DNA from: Cephalopachus bancanus
Taxonomy: Eukaryota; Chordata; Mammalia; Primates; Tarsiidae
Assembly: GCA_027257055.1 (NCBI GenBank)
Contig: JAPVLO010000182.1
Span: 1,054,001-1,118,000 of the forward strand
DNA: 64,000 bases
Direction of reading: 5' to 3'
Shown here in pieces: positions 36,541 to 47,880 of the stretch (position 1 is its first letter; each line of letters starts with the position of its first letter). Position numbers and translations under genes: made by a program. The notes under the pieces are model-generated. The model made no database searches. It had not been told where the DNA came from and saw only the letters and a program-made list of their open reading frames with translations.

Positions 36541-37768
36541 CAACAAACATATTTCTGAGCAAAGAGCAGAAAGTAATACCGTTGTGAACAAAGGAAATGG
36601 TTACCTAAAGTAGCTAGAGAGAATGAAACAGGTTAAGATATTCTTCCTGCTTATACTTTGCAAAGAGATCTGTGGAAAGTCACTTTATATTCATAGTTGT
36701 CTGAGAAGTTTCATATTCTGTCTTTTATAAACCTAAACCTGTTATGCCAGGATGACAAGTAGGGCCAATTTTACTTGGTTGAGACAGCTGCCAGAAGAAC
36801 AGTCTTGAGAAAAAAATCTGAGGCCATTCTCAGTATCTGCATCTCAGTACCTTCCACCACGGGGTCAGCAGATATTCTCTGAAATGTGGATCCTGGTTGT
36901 AATACCTATTTCTATATCACCAAATTACTTTAATTTGGGACAAGTCGGAAACGAGTGTCTAGAAGCACAGGAATTTTAATGCTATCATCCAGCCCTCCTT
37001 TTTTTCGTTCATTTTACATATGAGGAAAAAGAGGCATATGAAGGTACATAGGAAATATCGTGATCAGTAATGCATCAGCATGCAGATTTTCTCAGTCCTA
37101 CTTACTAAAGAGAAAAAGCAAAGAAAAACATGTCTGATTGCAACTGTCAGTAGGTTTTGGAAGTTCAATGGGATGTGATTGGCTGAAATGGAATTTGACT
37201 GAAACAGTGAGGTTAAGACCCTATTTTTAGAGAGACAAAGATATCTTTTGATCTTGCTTTTAGAAAGATCAAGATCTAAGCAATGTGGTTACTTTCAGTA
37301 GAATAGCTAGAATCCTAGCATCATAGATATGGTGCTGGATGGGACGTAATGGTATTTGATTGCAAAGACAAAATAGAAAAGAGCCTATCTAAAAGCTACT
37401 CCAGGAAGCTTTTTGGAGATATTTTTACGAAAGACAAACTTTGAAGTGGGAAGCCTGTTCTCCCAGTTACAAAGTAGCTTGGGAGCAAAAGAAGGAATAA
37501 GTGTGTGGACAGCATATAGACCTTGTCTTTAGGGCCACACCACCTGGAAAAATACATCATATAAAGAGAAGCAACGAAGTAAAACACACTTTCAAGGCTC
37601 CATTTTGCTTATTTTAAAGTTCCATTTCCTCCAAGGAACACATCCTAAGACTGAGGATGAACAGTTGGATGGGGAACATTAAAACAGTCTCTTAAAATTC
37701 TCCAAAATTATTCTCTATTCTAGATCCATACATATGGAAGCAGTTGTCTGCCTTCTTTAAAGACCTGT
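36541..37768. other. Mostly unassigned, one MIR-like patch
   Basis: At 37,005-37,110, CGTTCATTTTACATATGAGG followed by AAAAAGAGGCATATGAAG resembles an inverted MIR. The rest is unassigned. Confidence 0.4.
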
Positions 37769-37769
37769 T

Positions 37770-38056
37770 CTTGGCTAGGCACAGTGGCTCATGCCTGTAA
37801 TCTCAGCATTTCTGGAGGCCATGGTGGGAGGATTGCTTGAGGCCAGGAGTTTGAGATCAGCCTGGGTGTCTCTACAAAAAATAGGAAAATTAGCTAGGTG
37901 TGGTGACACATACCTGTAGTCCTAACTACTTGGGGAGAGGGGCTGAGGGAGGGTTGCTTGGGCCCAGGAGATCAAGGCTGTGGTTACCTGAGATTGTGCC
38001 ACTGCACTCTAGCCTGAATGACAGAGTAAAACCTTGCCTCAAAAAAAAAAAAAGAA
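37770..38056 (+). mobile_element. Old Alu, plus strand
   Basis: TTGGCTAGGCACAGTGGCTC through CAGAGTAAAACCTTGCC and an A tail. AluJ-like age, with a partially deleted middle. Confidence 0.93.
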
Positions 38057-38784
38057 AGAAAGAAGAGAGAAAGAACTGTATTCTAATGTTGACATGGCCA
38101 TTTGGAAGTGATAAAACACTAACTATTATCAGGAATTCTAGGGCCTGTAACATTTCTATGTAATCAGCACTTTTCTTGGCACTGCCCGCTAAGAACTCTA
38201 CAAGTAATGGAGTCAGTATTCTGAAGTTTAACACATGCAAATTATTTACTTGTGTCTGCTCTGATTCTTCTCACCTCCCTACCTTCTCCTAACTCTCATC
38301 CAAACATCTTCATTGTTTTGGAGTAGGAAACACAGTCCTTAAGGCAAGAAGCTGAATCTGGAAACATAAAAATTGTGGCCTTCTTTCATTAAAAAAAAAA
38401 AAAAGGTACTCTGAAAGAAAATCACATTTTACTATTCACATCATTTAGTCTCTTCCTTGATTTTGCTGGATGGTATTTTCCAGAAAGAAAAAGATAGCAA
38501 TACCTCTGTAGACCCTTTAAGTCTTCCCAAAGACAAGATATGCCTGACTTCTGTCCTTACACTAAGATGCTATAATTTTCTATCCCCCAAAAGCTACCAG
38601 AAAAGTATTGCATCTTTCAACATTAGTGGTGAAGGGGGGGCACCAACCTTTTAAAAATAGGACATTTGCTTGTTCTGAATCTGAAGGCTGACACAAGGAC
38701 TGGCTTTATGTGAAACCTTTCTCCATTTGGACCAGACCTAGCCTTAGCTCTTCAGCTTTACAATAGTGTCACTTGAAGTAGAAC

Positions 38785-38925
38785 ACTCATCTGGAGATTT
38801 GAGCTTCTTCTCATTTCTGCTCTTACTTCTTGTGTGATTTTGGTCAAGGTACTTAGTATCTGTGGACCAGTTTCACTAGCTATAAAATGAGGAGTAGAAC
38901 TTGAGTTAAGCCAAGTGAAAAAAGA
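38785..38925 (+). mobile_element. MIR relic
   Basis: TTGTGTGATTTTGGTCAAGG, then ACTAGCTATAAAATGAGGAG, forward MIR order. Confidence 0.55.
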
Positions 38926-40078
38926 ACAATGTCTGAATCATTATTAAAGTTTCCCATATACTTTAGTGACTCTTGGAGGTCATATCACTCAGGGGTAGAA
39001 TCTGCCTTACTTTGATTTGGTTCCTTGTGATGGATCCAGCATAAGATGGTATGGCTGGAAAACTGTAGCTGTACACCATAATTATGAAGAGAAGAGTTTG
39101 CTTTTATTATGGAATCTCCTACCTATATTAGAAAAAAAATGCAATATAAATGAAAGGTCAGGGGTAAATGGACTGTGCTTTAAGTAAGTTTTAAATACAA
39201 CTGCCATCTAGTCTTTGCAGTCTGTAAAATTCTTCTTTAAGTGAATAAACGTGTAGGGCAACGCTCCATTACCTCGATCAGCATCTAATACCAACCTGAC
39301 ACTTAGAATTAAATTAGAGAAACAAAATTGGATACTTTTGAGACTTTAGGGCTGATTATACTACTTGAGCTAAGGGTAGATTTAAACTCTTCCCTTATCC
39401 CACTTAAATCTAACTAGGTATAAACTCTTCATTACTAAGGAATAGAGGTGTGTCTGCAGAGGTGGAGGCTTCCCTTGATGTTCCTGGACAAGGAAACCTA
39501 ATCCTTTCTTTTGACACACATGGTTGCAATAGAAACTGCTCCCCAACTGCCAGTCTGGTTTTAATCTGTTGTTTCTAGCAAGAGAGGATTTGCAGGGAAT
39601 GTTAAATAGAGAGCAAAATTACCAGAACTTACTATAAAATAAAAGTGTTGATGAGAAATCAAATTTTAAACAAGTGTTTAAAACTGTAAGCATGACCATA
39701 TGTAGAGATATAGTGCATGCTATAAGCACAGCACTATAAAAGTTTTTAATCTTAAGTATGTTTAAAGTCTGCTTTCAATACAACATTTATATCTCATTTT
39801 ACTAAAGTTCTTCAGCTTACCCAAACGATAGTAGAGGTAAAATACTGTCATTAAATTCAGTGGTGCTTCATTTAAGTAACACTGTCAGAGATTGAGGCAT
39901 TCCATAGGTGAATTTTCCATATAACCAAACTGACCACTGCATAATATACACTTTTAAAATGTCAACCATTTTTGTATGAAAACATTTCAAAAGTGTATTA
40001 TAGAATTTTTATTAAAAGATACACCAAATAACACAATCTTTCCCTGAAGATTCATGGTTGCCATTATCAAAAGCTTCT
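38926..40078. other. Unassigned DNA
   Basis: No gene or repeat recognised. Confidence 0.45.
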
Positions 40079-40080
40079 TA

Positions 40081-40341
40081 TGTAATCCCAGCAAGGTGAG
40101 AGGACTGCCTGAGCCCAGGGGTTTGAGTCCAGCCTGGGCAACTTGGTGAGACCTCGTCTCTACAATAAATGAAAACATTAGCAGGGCGTGGTAGCATGTG
40201 CCTGTAGTTCCAACTACTTGGAAGACTGAGGTGGAAGAATCGCCTGAGTCCAGCAGGTAGATGCTGGGGTGGCTGTGAGTGTGCCACTGCACTCCAGCTT
40301 GGGTGACCGAATGAGACTCCATCTTAAAAAAAAAAAAAAAA
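40081..40341 (+). mobile_element. Old Alu, plus strand, 5'-truncated
   Basis: Starts GTAATCCCAGCAAGGTGAGA and ends AATGAGACTCCATCTT plus A tail. The (CAATAAATGAAAACATTAGC) middle is the same lineage as other copies here. Confidence 0.92.
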
Positions 40342-41435
40342 GCTTATTAATATAAGTAAATACACTGAGCTGAATACACCGCTCCTCTTTGAAGCTGGTG
40401 AGATTTTTGGTCATCTTTCCCCAACACCAGAATGTTTACTGTGCAAAGTACAAAAGTAGACAGAACTGGTCCATTTTTAACAGGTCCTGTGTCTTTTCTG
40501 TTGTTAACTGTTTCTTCTACCTGTCAAAAACATATCAATCTTGGACAATTAGTTGTGTAATTTGTTAAAATTAATTTAAAGGATGTGTCTACTCTGCACA
40601 AGGCACTATTCTAGGTGCTGAGGGAAACGTAAGAAATATAACTACAGTTCTTGTCCAAGAAACAACCTAGCTGAGTTATCTGGTCACTGCCATGGTGCGA
40701 AACACAATTCATTACGTTTAACGGTTTTAAAGGTAACAAATAATAATTTTTTAAAAATCAGGATATTGATGTTATCAAACTTGTGTTCTGATACACCTTC
40801 TTTAGTAGGAATGTCTTAGAAATATCTCTCATGAAAATACTGTCACACGAGCCAGCAGATAAGACTACCAAACTACTGAGTGAGGAAACAAAGTGGGTAC
40901 ACCCTTTGACAGCTTTTGTGCACCAGTCTTATTGCTTGCTTGGTTTTATTTTGAAATCTGGATGGCTCAGGATGTCAGAAATCCAGTCTCCTAATTCCTA
41001 GAGTCATATAATCTCATTAACAGCATGTCTGTACAAAACTATATTGCAATGCTTTGCTCCATGTTTCATTCTGCAAACTTCACTGGTGGTCTCAAAGACT
41101 TCCTTAGTTTCAATAACTATCTGTTTTGTAGTTCAAATCTTTCCTGAGCCCTAGACCCATGTATCTGTCTAATGGGGATCACAGGTGGAAGTACTACAAG
41201 CACCTCAAACTTAACAGCCAAAACCAAACGGTTAAGTTTTGTTGAAGAACAAATTGTGATTTGCCTAGGTTTTTTTTCCTTCTTCCCTTCCTTGCTCACT
41301 TCTGAATTACACCAACTATGCTTAAACTTCACCGGTACTTTGCATATACTTTTAACTTATTATGTTTTGCCTTACTCTGCTAGATTTCACCTCCTTAATA
41401 GTATAGGCATTGCTTATCTCTTACCTCCTTCTGTT
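40342..41435. other. Mostly unassigned, one L2-like patch
   Basis: At 40,600-40,675, GCACTATTCTAGGTGCTGAG then GTTCTTGTCCAAG matches inverted L2. No exon seen. Confidence 0.4.
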
Positions 41436-41438
<3 letters not shown>

Positions 41439-41499
<61 letters not shown>

Positions 41500-41503
41500 C
41501 AGA
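41439..41503. repeat. (GA)n-(GACA)n compound microsatellite
   Basis: About 20 GA units running into GACAGACAGACAGACAGACA. Confidence 0.97.
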
Positions 41504-41971
41504 CATGCCAGACAGCTTAGGGGCCTCTTGGGAGAAAGCCCATGCACTTTTCTTTGACAAGCTCTATACACTTTTACAATGATTATTAAGCTAACCATAC
41601 ACTAAGAGTGGTGAGCTACAGTTATCTGGTCACTAGTGTTGATTACTATCAATCAACTTCCTAAGGTCACAAAGACCCTCTAATTAATTAAAGCTATTGC
41701 TTAACTAGAGTTGGGCTTTTCTTAAAACATCATGTCTGTGTGTGGGGTCATTCCCTATTGTTTCTATGACTTGGTGCTGCCTTATAAATCCACATTCCAG
41801 CCCACAGCCTCATCAGGCCTAGCCTGGTCAGTCAGGTGAAGGTCGTGAACCGATAAAAAAGATGTCTGAACGCTTCCCCTGTCCTAAAACCGCTTGTAAG
41901 AAATGAATACAACAAAATATAAAAGGGCATCCTCACGAATCTCTCACGGTTATATATACATTATCTATTTT

Positions 41972-42246
41972 TGGGGCTGGAGTCTCACTCCATCGCCCAG
42001 GCTGGAGGGCGGCGGCGCGCTCACGGCCATCCCGGCCTCGACCTGCCCGGCTCCGGCCATCCTTCCGCCTCAGCCTTCCAAGGAGCCAGAACTACAGGCG
42101 CGCGCCACCACGCCCGGCTGATTTATTGTAGAGACGAGGTCTCGCCATGCTGCCCGGGCTGGTCTCGAGCCCGCGGGCCCAGGCAGTCCTCTCGCCTCGG
42201 CCTCCCAAAGTGCTGGGATGACAGGCTTGAGCCACCGCGCCCGGCC
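41972..42246 (-). mobile_element. CpG-rich Alu next to the CpG island
   Basis: GGAGTCTCACTCCATCGCCC to CTTGAGCCACCGCGCCCGGC. It has many retained CpGs (GGCGGCGGCGCGCTCACGGC), unlike the decayed Alus further away. No poly-T tract at its left edge: TTTTTGGGGC only. Confidence 0.93.
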
Positions 42247-42509
42247 GACGGTGATATTTTTAACGAAAGATTCTTAATCTGTCTGGAAGAAGCAGGAGAA
42301 CTGTATTAACCCTTCTCCCAGTTTAACCCCAAACCAAACCCTTTCTTCCACCCCGCAGAACCTCCCGCCTGTCACTTTCCTGGGCCAGGTGCAAGCACCG
42401 CCATCCTGACCACCTCTCCTCTCCAAACTTGGTGTTTACGACTCTGACATCGACATCAGCGTCCATCATTTACTGATCAGCCACCCCGAGGCTGTCCCCG
42501 TCCGGAAGG

Positions 42510-43650
42510 CAAGCTCCGTCCTTCTTGGTGCTCTCAGAGCCCGGCACGCGGGAGGCACAGTTACTGGCGGAGCGAAAGAGCGAACGAGGCCACTCAGGCC
42601 TCCGAAAGCGACGTACTGGCCCCTACGAGAACGGGGAGGCGCCATCCCGGATAAACGCCTTAAAAGGGACCTCCGGAGGGCCAGGGTCGGAAAGGCAACC
42701 CACTTGGCTTCCTCACCAGTCGGGACTGCGGCTGCTAACAGCCCCCAGGAGACCCTCCCTCAAGGAGGCCTTCGCAAAGACGAGGGGCCCCGGCCTCCAG
42801 CCGCTCCCCCAAACCTGCTTCCCGGGCCGCCGCTCAGCGACCAGCCCCGAGGCCCGGACATGCGCAGTCAGCCAAAGGCGCTGCGGGGCTGGGATTGGCT
42901 GTCCAGGTAGACGTCATCCCAGCGTCCCTCCGCGTGCCCTTCTCAAGATGGCGCTGCGCTCAGTGCGGAAGGCGCGTGGGTGCTGGAGCTCCATCCGGGC
43001 ACTTCATAAAGGACCTGGAGCTGTTCCTGCTGCCCAGGTAACCGAGGCCTACCCTTTTCCCGCCGGCTTCCCCTCCCGCGAGGTCCTTCTCACCCGCATC
43101 CCTCCCTCCGTTTATTTCCTTGGGAGCATCTGGAAACTTCCCTCGCCTAAAGACGACTCGCCCACGACCGCGCCCCGTGGCGGCGCGGGAAGGCTACGGG
43201 ATGACGTAACCGCCCCCCCCGCGCCGAGAGGAGCGCGCCGCGCGGTCTAAAGCCGCGGCCGCCGCCTCGGGCCCTGGAGGTGCGGCGCCGTCCTCGTTGC
43301 CGGGCAACGCGAGAAGCCGGCCCCTGGCGTGACGTGTGCAGAGACCTGGCGGTGCCGGAACTGCCGTTCCCCTCCTCGTTTCGGTCCTGTGTTTGCCCTT
43401 CTTTCCCGAACAGCGAGCCAAGGGGCCTGCGGGGAAAGCGGAAGAGATGGCTCGTCAGGAACCGGGCGGCTGAGGGGTGCAGCCCCTTGGCGTCCTCCCT
43501 GTGGCGGGGCGCCGCTTGAGCAAGGGCCAGCGCAGCCTCCATCCGAGTTCCTCCCCCTGGCTCGCAGGACGGCAAGCTGTCGTGGTCCTGCGCTTGACGG
43601 CGCCTGCTGTGACCATTAACCTTGCCGTGTTGTTAGCATGTCATAGCCTT
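42510..43650 (+). promoter_or_regulatory. CpG island promoter
   Basis: About 1.1 kb of GC-rich, CpG-dense, TATA-less DNA in an AT-rich window. It contains an NRF-1-like CATGCGCAG (42,859-42,867), an inverted CCAAT box GATTGGCT (42,893-42,900), a CRE-like GACGTCAT (42,910-42,917), and a YY1-type CAAGATGGCG (42,944-42,953) that contains the start codon. More CRE-like sites lie at 43,202 (TGACGTAA) and 43,329 (GTGACGTG). This mixture is typical of housekeeping and mitochondrial-protein promoters. The island extends both ways, so divergent transcription from it is possible but no minus-strand exon was identified. Confidence 0.85.
42948..43037 (+). CDS. First coding exon of unrecognised gene, likely mitochondrial protein
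   Basis: The ATG at 42,948 lies in the YY1-type element AAGATGGCG, a common arrangement for TATA-less initiation. Thirty codons follow, ending exactly at CAG with GTAACC beyond (donor CAG|GTAACC), so the exon ends in phase 0. The peptide begins MALRSVRKARGCWSSI, then RALHKGPGAVPAAQ. It has at least seven Arg/Lys, no Asp or Glu, and Ser/Ala/Leu spacing typical of a mitochondrial matrix presequence. A longer 241-codon open frame (42,525-43,250) reads through this exon in the same frame but crosses the donor and is promoter DNA. I could not match the peptide to a family by eye. Further exons lie in the downstream intron or outside the window. The case for a real exon rests on promoter, ATG and donor together. 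Confidence 0.7.
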
Positions 43651-46130
43651 CAGCTCATCACTCTTTGGAGTTTCCCCCCCACGGCACCAAAAGGGGTTGG
43701 GAGGGCGCCGCGTCCCTTACCCAGACACTGGCTAAACGTCCTCCGAATGCGGTCTCAGTGGGGACCCTGGGGCGAGCGTTGCCTACGGCTGTGTCTTCTG
43801 GTAACTCTGGAGAGAGAGTCTGTGATCGTGAGGTGGTTTTGTGGCATCTTTGCATATTCATGGTGATATGCGTGGCTGTTAGAATGTCGCACCTATTTTA
43901 ATTGGTGGATTGGAAAGAGTACTAGAAAGTTAGGAAACCAGAGGTCAAGGGCTTTGTCGGCGATTTGCTCGTGTCACAGTGTCTCCAGGCTTATTTTCTT
44001 GAGCAGTTTGGGTGGAGGAAGAGTTGGACTGATAGGCGTGTTCTGTCAAGCTTTGTAAAATCCACGATTATGGATCCAAAGTAAAGCCAGTGAGTGTAAT
44101 GGTGAAAACCGAGATTTAAGTTCAACTTATCTTTCTAATCATCTCATACATTTTCTGAACTTTCACTTTCTTCATTGATATGAGCCTCACAAGATTCTTG
44201 TAAGAATAAAGGACATAATGTATCCGAAAACTTTATCAACCTACAACTGTTCAAATGTTATTTTAAATTTCAGCAGCAATGGTAGGTAAGAATTGACTCA
44301 AAATTAGGTAAACCCATCAAATATTCCTCTCCTTGAAGTTTGAGGGCATGATTATGCAGAACAAGAATTAGTTGATATTTATAGTTAACAGCATGTTAAA
44401 ATCTGTGTTACTAAAGTAACTAAGCCTTAGACCCAAACTTTCCCTCATTCCAAACTAAAAGAATTGAGCATGTCATGAGACTAGAGAATTAAAGAAAAAA
44501 AAAAAAAAAACCAAACTAGAGCCCACCAATGACCGCCTAAGGAAGTTTAGGACACTAAATCATTATAAATGCTAAAAAAAATTTTTTTTCTTAAACCTCT
44601 ACTATTGTTTCGGTAGCATTTATGAATAGGGTTATTAAAATTGTTAATCTAGATTGCTTCAAGATGTTGAAGTTCCAGAACAGATTAATGTTTCCAAACC
44701 TTAAATTTAGCTTTGTGTAGAATAAGAACTAAATGTGAGAGTATTTTAAAAGTATAACTCTATGTATAATTTTAGTTATTAAAAAATTATGGTTTGAAAG
44801 ACTAATGAGGTATTTTGAATGAGAAAATTGTATTCATAGTGTGATTACAATGTTTATATATAAATATTTATATAAATATATACACAGGAAAAAAGGCTGG
44901 AAGGAAACAACCAATTTTGAACTTTGTTTTGCTTTGATTTTCCTAAATAGTGGTTAAAAGTGATTTAAGTTTTCTTTAAGCATTCCATGTTTTTCACATA
45001 TTTTAAATTGAAGATATATCACTTTTACAACTGGAAAAAAGTTTTACAATCATAAATCTTCATACAAATCTGTAGTCATTAATACCATTTGTGATATTTT
45101 AGGTTTCTGAGAGAGATACTTGTCCCACAGTGCCGTTATTAAAATGACCTTAGAAAAGGACTACTAAAAATTTATGGCCACTTTTCCTATATGTATCTTC
45201 TTTTTTTCTTGAAAAGCCTCCTTTGAAGTCAAAGGGATTTTGTGAACAGATGCAGAAATATGTGAAGGAAGAATTGGATTCTTAAACCAGATGCATTAGA
45301 CACTTTTATGATATCTCATAACCTTTGTAGGAAACAAAAATTATTTTGCAAGAATATAGTGTAATAGAAAAAAATGTATATTATATGAATGGTTCCATCA
45401 AAAACTAAGAAATAGCCAGGTTACTTTTATTAGTTTTGGTTGTGCACTTACTCCCCGAGGTAAGAATCAAAAGTGGATAAGCCTTAGAGGTGCTTTGTTA
45501 GAACCGAATAGACTATCGTGATTCCTAAGTTGCTTTATTTATTTACTTTAACAAAATCTTGAGTAGGATGCGTGGCATTGGGGATTTTTAGTTATCTCAG
45601 ATGTAGGCTTTTGCCTCTCAAGGCTAGATATAAACTCAAGTTCAAAAAAAAAAAAAATAGGGGAATCAGGAATAACAGCATATCACTCCATACTCATTAT
45701 GTGATGTCTACAATTTATATGAAAACAGTTTATTTTGCCAGGTGTTGCCTGACAGAAAACTGTTGAAATCTGACAAGATGAGAGCAGTCACAGAGTCAGA
45801 AGAGTGAAGATCTGACATGTTATGTTTAAATGCTGATGGTATTAGGTAAATTTAAGCCTGTCATCATTGACCAAACACAGAGTCCATAGTTCTTTAGGCA
45901 CTAACTCATGATTGTATTGTGCAAACAGTGAAATATTTGTAATCATTCAGTTGAAGTATAAAGTGTCCACATTTTATTGCAGTTGAACAATGTGCTTCAT
46001 TATTAGTGGTTCCCAGTCAGGATTGGCCAGTATTAACATAATGTTTCTGTTGTTAACAGTCTCTAAGTAGAGTCATTAAATGAAAGAATAATGCCTGCAA
46101 AAAAAAAATAGGTGTGACTTAAAATTTTTT
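43038..46130 (+). other. Proximal intron, AT-rich beyond the CpG island
   Basis: After the CpG island (ends about 43,650) the sequence turns AT-rich with T and A runs. No Alu or L1 is seen in this part. Only the candidate exon at 45,217 stands out. A short AT-rich palindromic patch lies at 44,850-44,890. Confidence 0.4.
45217..45285 (+). CDS. Candidate downstream exon with stop codon
   Basis: A pyrimidine-rich run (CTTCTTTTTTTCTTGAAAAG) precedes 45,217. Spliced in phase 0 after the first exon, it reads PPLKSKGFCEQMQKYVKEEL, then DS and TAA at 45,283-45,285. The result would be a 52-residue protein with a charged, helical C-terminus, consistent with a small mitochondrial protein. The acceptor has adenines just before AG, so it is weak, and a 22-codon frame can occur by chance. 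No polyadenylation signal was confirmed nearby. Speculative: the true second exon may lie elsewhere. Confidence 0.2.
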   Translation, partial: PPLKSKGFCEQMQKYVKEELDS

Positions 46131-46134
46131 ATTT

Positions 46135-46550
46135 TGTATTTAGTTCTCACAACAAGCCTTTTAAAATAATTTTTTAAATTTTAAAATAATTTTAGATTTA
46201 CACATTTGCAAAATTAGTAGAGTATTTCTGTATACCTTCACCAAGCTTTTTCTTGAATAATCATCATAGTTATCAAAATCAGGAAATTGACTATAGACCT
46301 AATTCAAATTTTGCCAGTTTTTTCATTAGCCCTTTTCCCAGTCCAATATTAAATCCAGGATTTGCATTTACCTGTCATGTCTCCTCTTACCTATGACACT
46401 TCCTTCATCTTTCATAACTTTGACACTTTTGAAGCATACTGATCAATTATTTTGTATATGGTCTCTCAATTCAGATTTGTCTAATGTTTTCTCATGATTA
46501 GACTGAGGTTGTGGGTTTTGGCAAGAATTCCACAGAAGCCATGTTTCATA
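46135..46550. mobile_element. Old L1M-type 3' UTR
   Basis: TAAAATAATTTTAGATTTAC, TATCAAAATCAGGAAATTGA, CATTTACCTGTCATGTCTCC and GAGGTTGTGGGTTTTGGCAA occur in the order of old L1 3' UTRs. Confidence 0.6.
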
Positions 46551-47030
46551 ACCAGGCTTTAAGGCAGGTTTTAGTGCCTATTTCAAGCCTGAAGAAATAG
46601 CTTCAGTTAAGTAACTTGCCCAGTGTCACACAGTTAAATAATGGTAGAATTAGTATAGCAAAATTTACTGTAGGCATTTCATTCCATATTTTGCAATAAT
46701 TTGTTATTGTAGGTTTCTGTAATCTTAATGACATTAAATTTGGGTAGTGTTCCCAGTGACATTTCCCTTGGCTTTTCTCTGCCATGTGTTGTCTATGCAA
46801 CAGGAGCTAATGGAAAGTGTTCAGGAGCTGCTATAGCCATCTGGGGATTTTGCTAGTTGATGATTGTGCCTGTTTGATCATTCGATTTCATATTTCTGTG
46901 CTTTTCTTAAATGGCAAATAAGGGTGTTGCATGGTTTGAGATTTAATCTCAGTCAATTGGTGAGTCTATTTAAAATGCTCTTTAGATTGGTTGCTTTTGT
47001 GAACTAACTAAATGATAATAGTTATTTTCA
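46551..47030. other. Unassigned, with MIR patch
   Basis: GTAACTTGCCCAGTGTCACA at 46,613 is an inverted MIR core (about 46,560-46,645). The rest is unassigned. Confidence 0.45.
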
Positions 47031-47035
47031 TTTCT

Positions 47036-47332
47036 TTCTTTCTTTCTTTTGAGGTAGGGTCTTACTCCGCCACCCAGGTTAGAGGACAGTGGAGTGATCC
47101 TGGCTCACTGCGGCCTCAACTTCTTGGCCTCAAGTGATCCTCCCGTCTCAGCCTCCTGAGGAGCTGGGACTCCAGGCATGCACCACACACCCTGCTAATT
47201 TTAAAATACTCCTTTGAGGAGGTGAGGTCTCACTGTGTTGCTTGGGCTGGTCTCAAACTCCTGGGCCCAAGTGGTCTTCCTGCCTCAGGCTTCCAAAGGG
47301 CTGGGATCGCAGGTGTGGGCCACCCCCAGCCA
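47036..47332 (-). mobile_element. Old Alu, minus strand
   Basis: TTTCTTTCTTTCTTTTGAGG tail, then AGGGTCTTACTCCGCCACCC through GATCGCAGGTGTGGGCCACC. AluJ-age, diverged. Confidence 0.93.
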
Positions 47333-47562
47333 TACATGCTACTGTTTCGATTATTGGAAAAGTATCTTTGAGCAGCTAATGGAAACCACTGGTAGTGAAG
47401 GAATAGTAGACTGATGCTGAGGATCAGGATCGATGCTGGTAACTAGAGTGTCAGCCACAGGCAGGAGACGCAGAAAAGAGTGAAGCTGCTGACCCCCAAG
47501 TTCTTTCTCAGTGTGGCTTTTGCATGACTGCGCGTTAAAGACAAGCTGCCCGTCGAAGCTTG

Positions 47563-47565
<3 letters not shown>

Positions 47566-47607
<42 letters not shown>

Positions 47608-47655
47608 GTCTATCATCTGTCTGTCCGTCTGTCTGTCTGTCTGCCTGTCTCTTCC
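47566..47655. repeat. (GT)n-(TCTG)n compound microsatellite
   Basis: GTGTGTGTGTGTGTGTGTGT, then a short gap, then CTGTCTGTCCGTCTGTCTGT. A Thr/His-rich antisense open frame over it is spurious. Confidence 0.95.
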
Positions 47656-47679
47656 TGTCTTTCAGCAAAGGAACTAACT

Positions 47680-47880
47680 AGCTAGTGCCCACTATGTGCT
47701 GAAGCCTCATGCTGAGTGCTGAACACACTGTATATTGTTCACTTCATACAACGATCTTGGGGATATTGTTCTACCTGTTTTGTAAAAGAGGAAACTAGTG
47801 CTCAGAGAGATTAGTTAATCTTCCCAAGTCACAGAGCTATTAAATAACATTGACAGGGCTCAAATCTATTCTTGCCTCTG
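47680..47880 (-). mobile_element. MIR relic
   Basis: CACTATGTGCTGAAGCCTCA, then GTAAAAGAGGAAACTAGTGC, TCTTCCCAAGTCACAGAGCT, inverted MIR order. Confidence 0.7.

Noticed and set aside
42525..43250. 241-codon plus-strand open frame over the CpG island
   Set aside because: Most of it lies upstream of the likely start or beyond the splice donor at 43,038. Only 42,948-43,037 within it is supported.
43147..43866. Several 75-142-codon open frames on both strands downstream of exon 1
   Set aside because: GC-rich CpG-island sequence with few stops; no splice context or recognisable domain, and they overlap each other in antisense.
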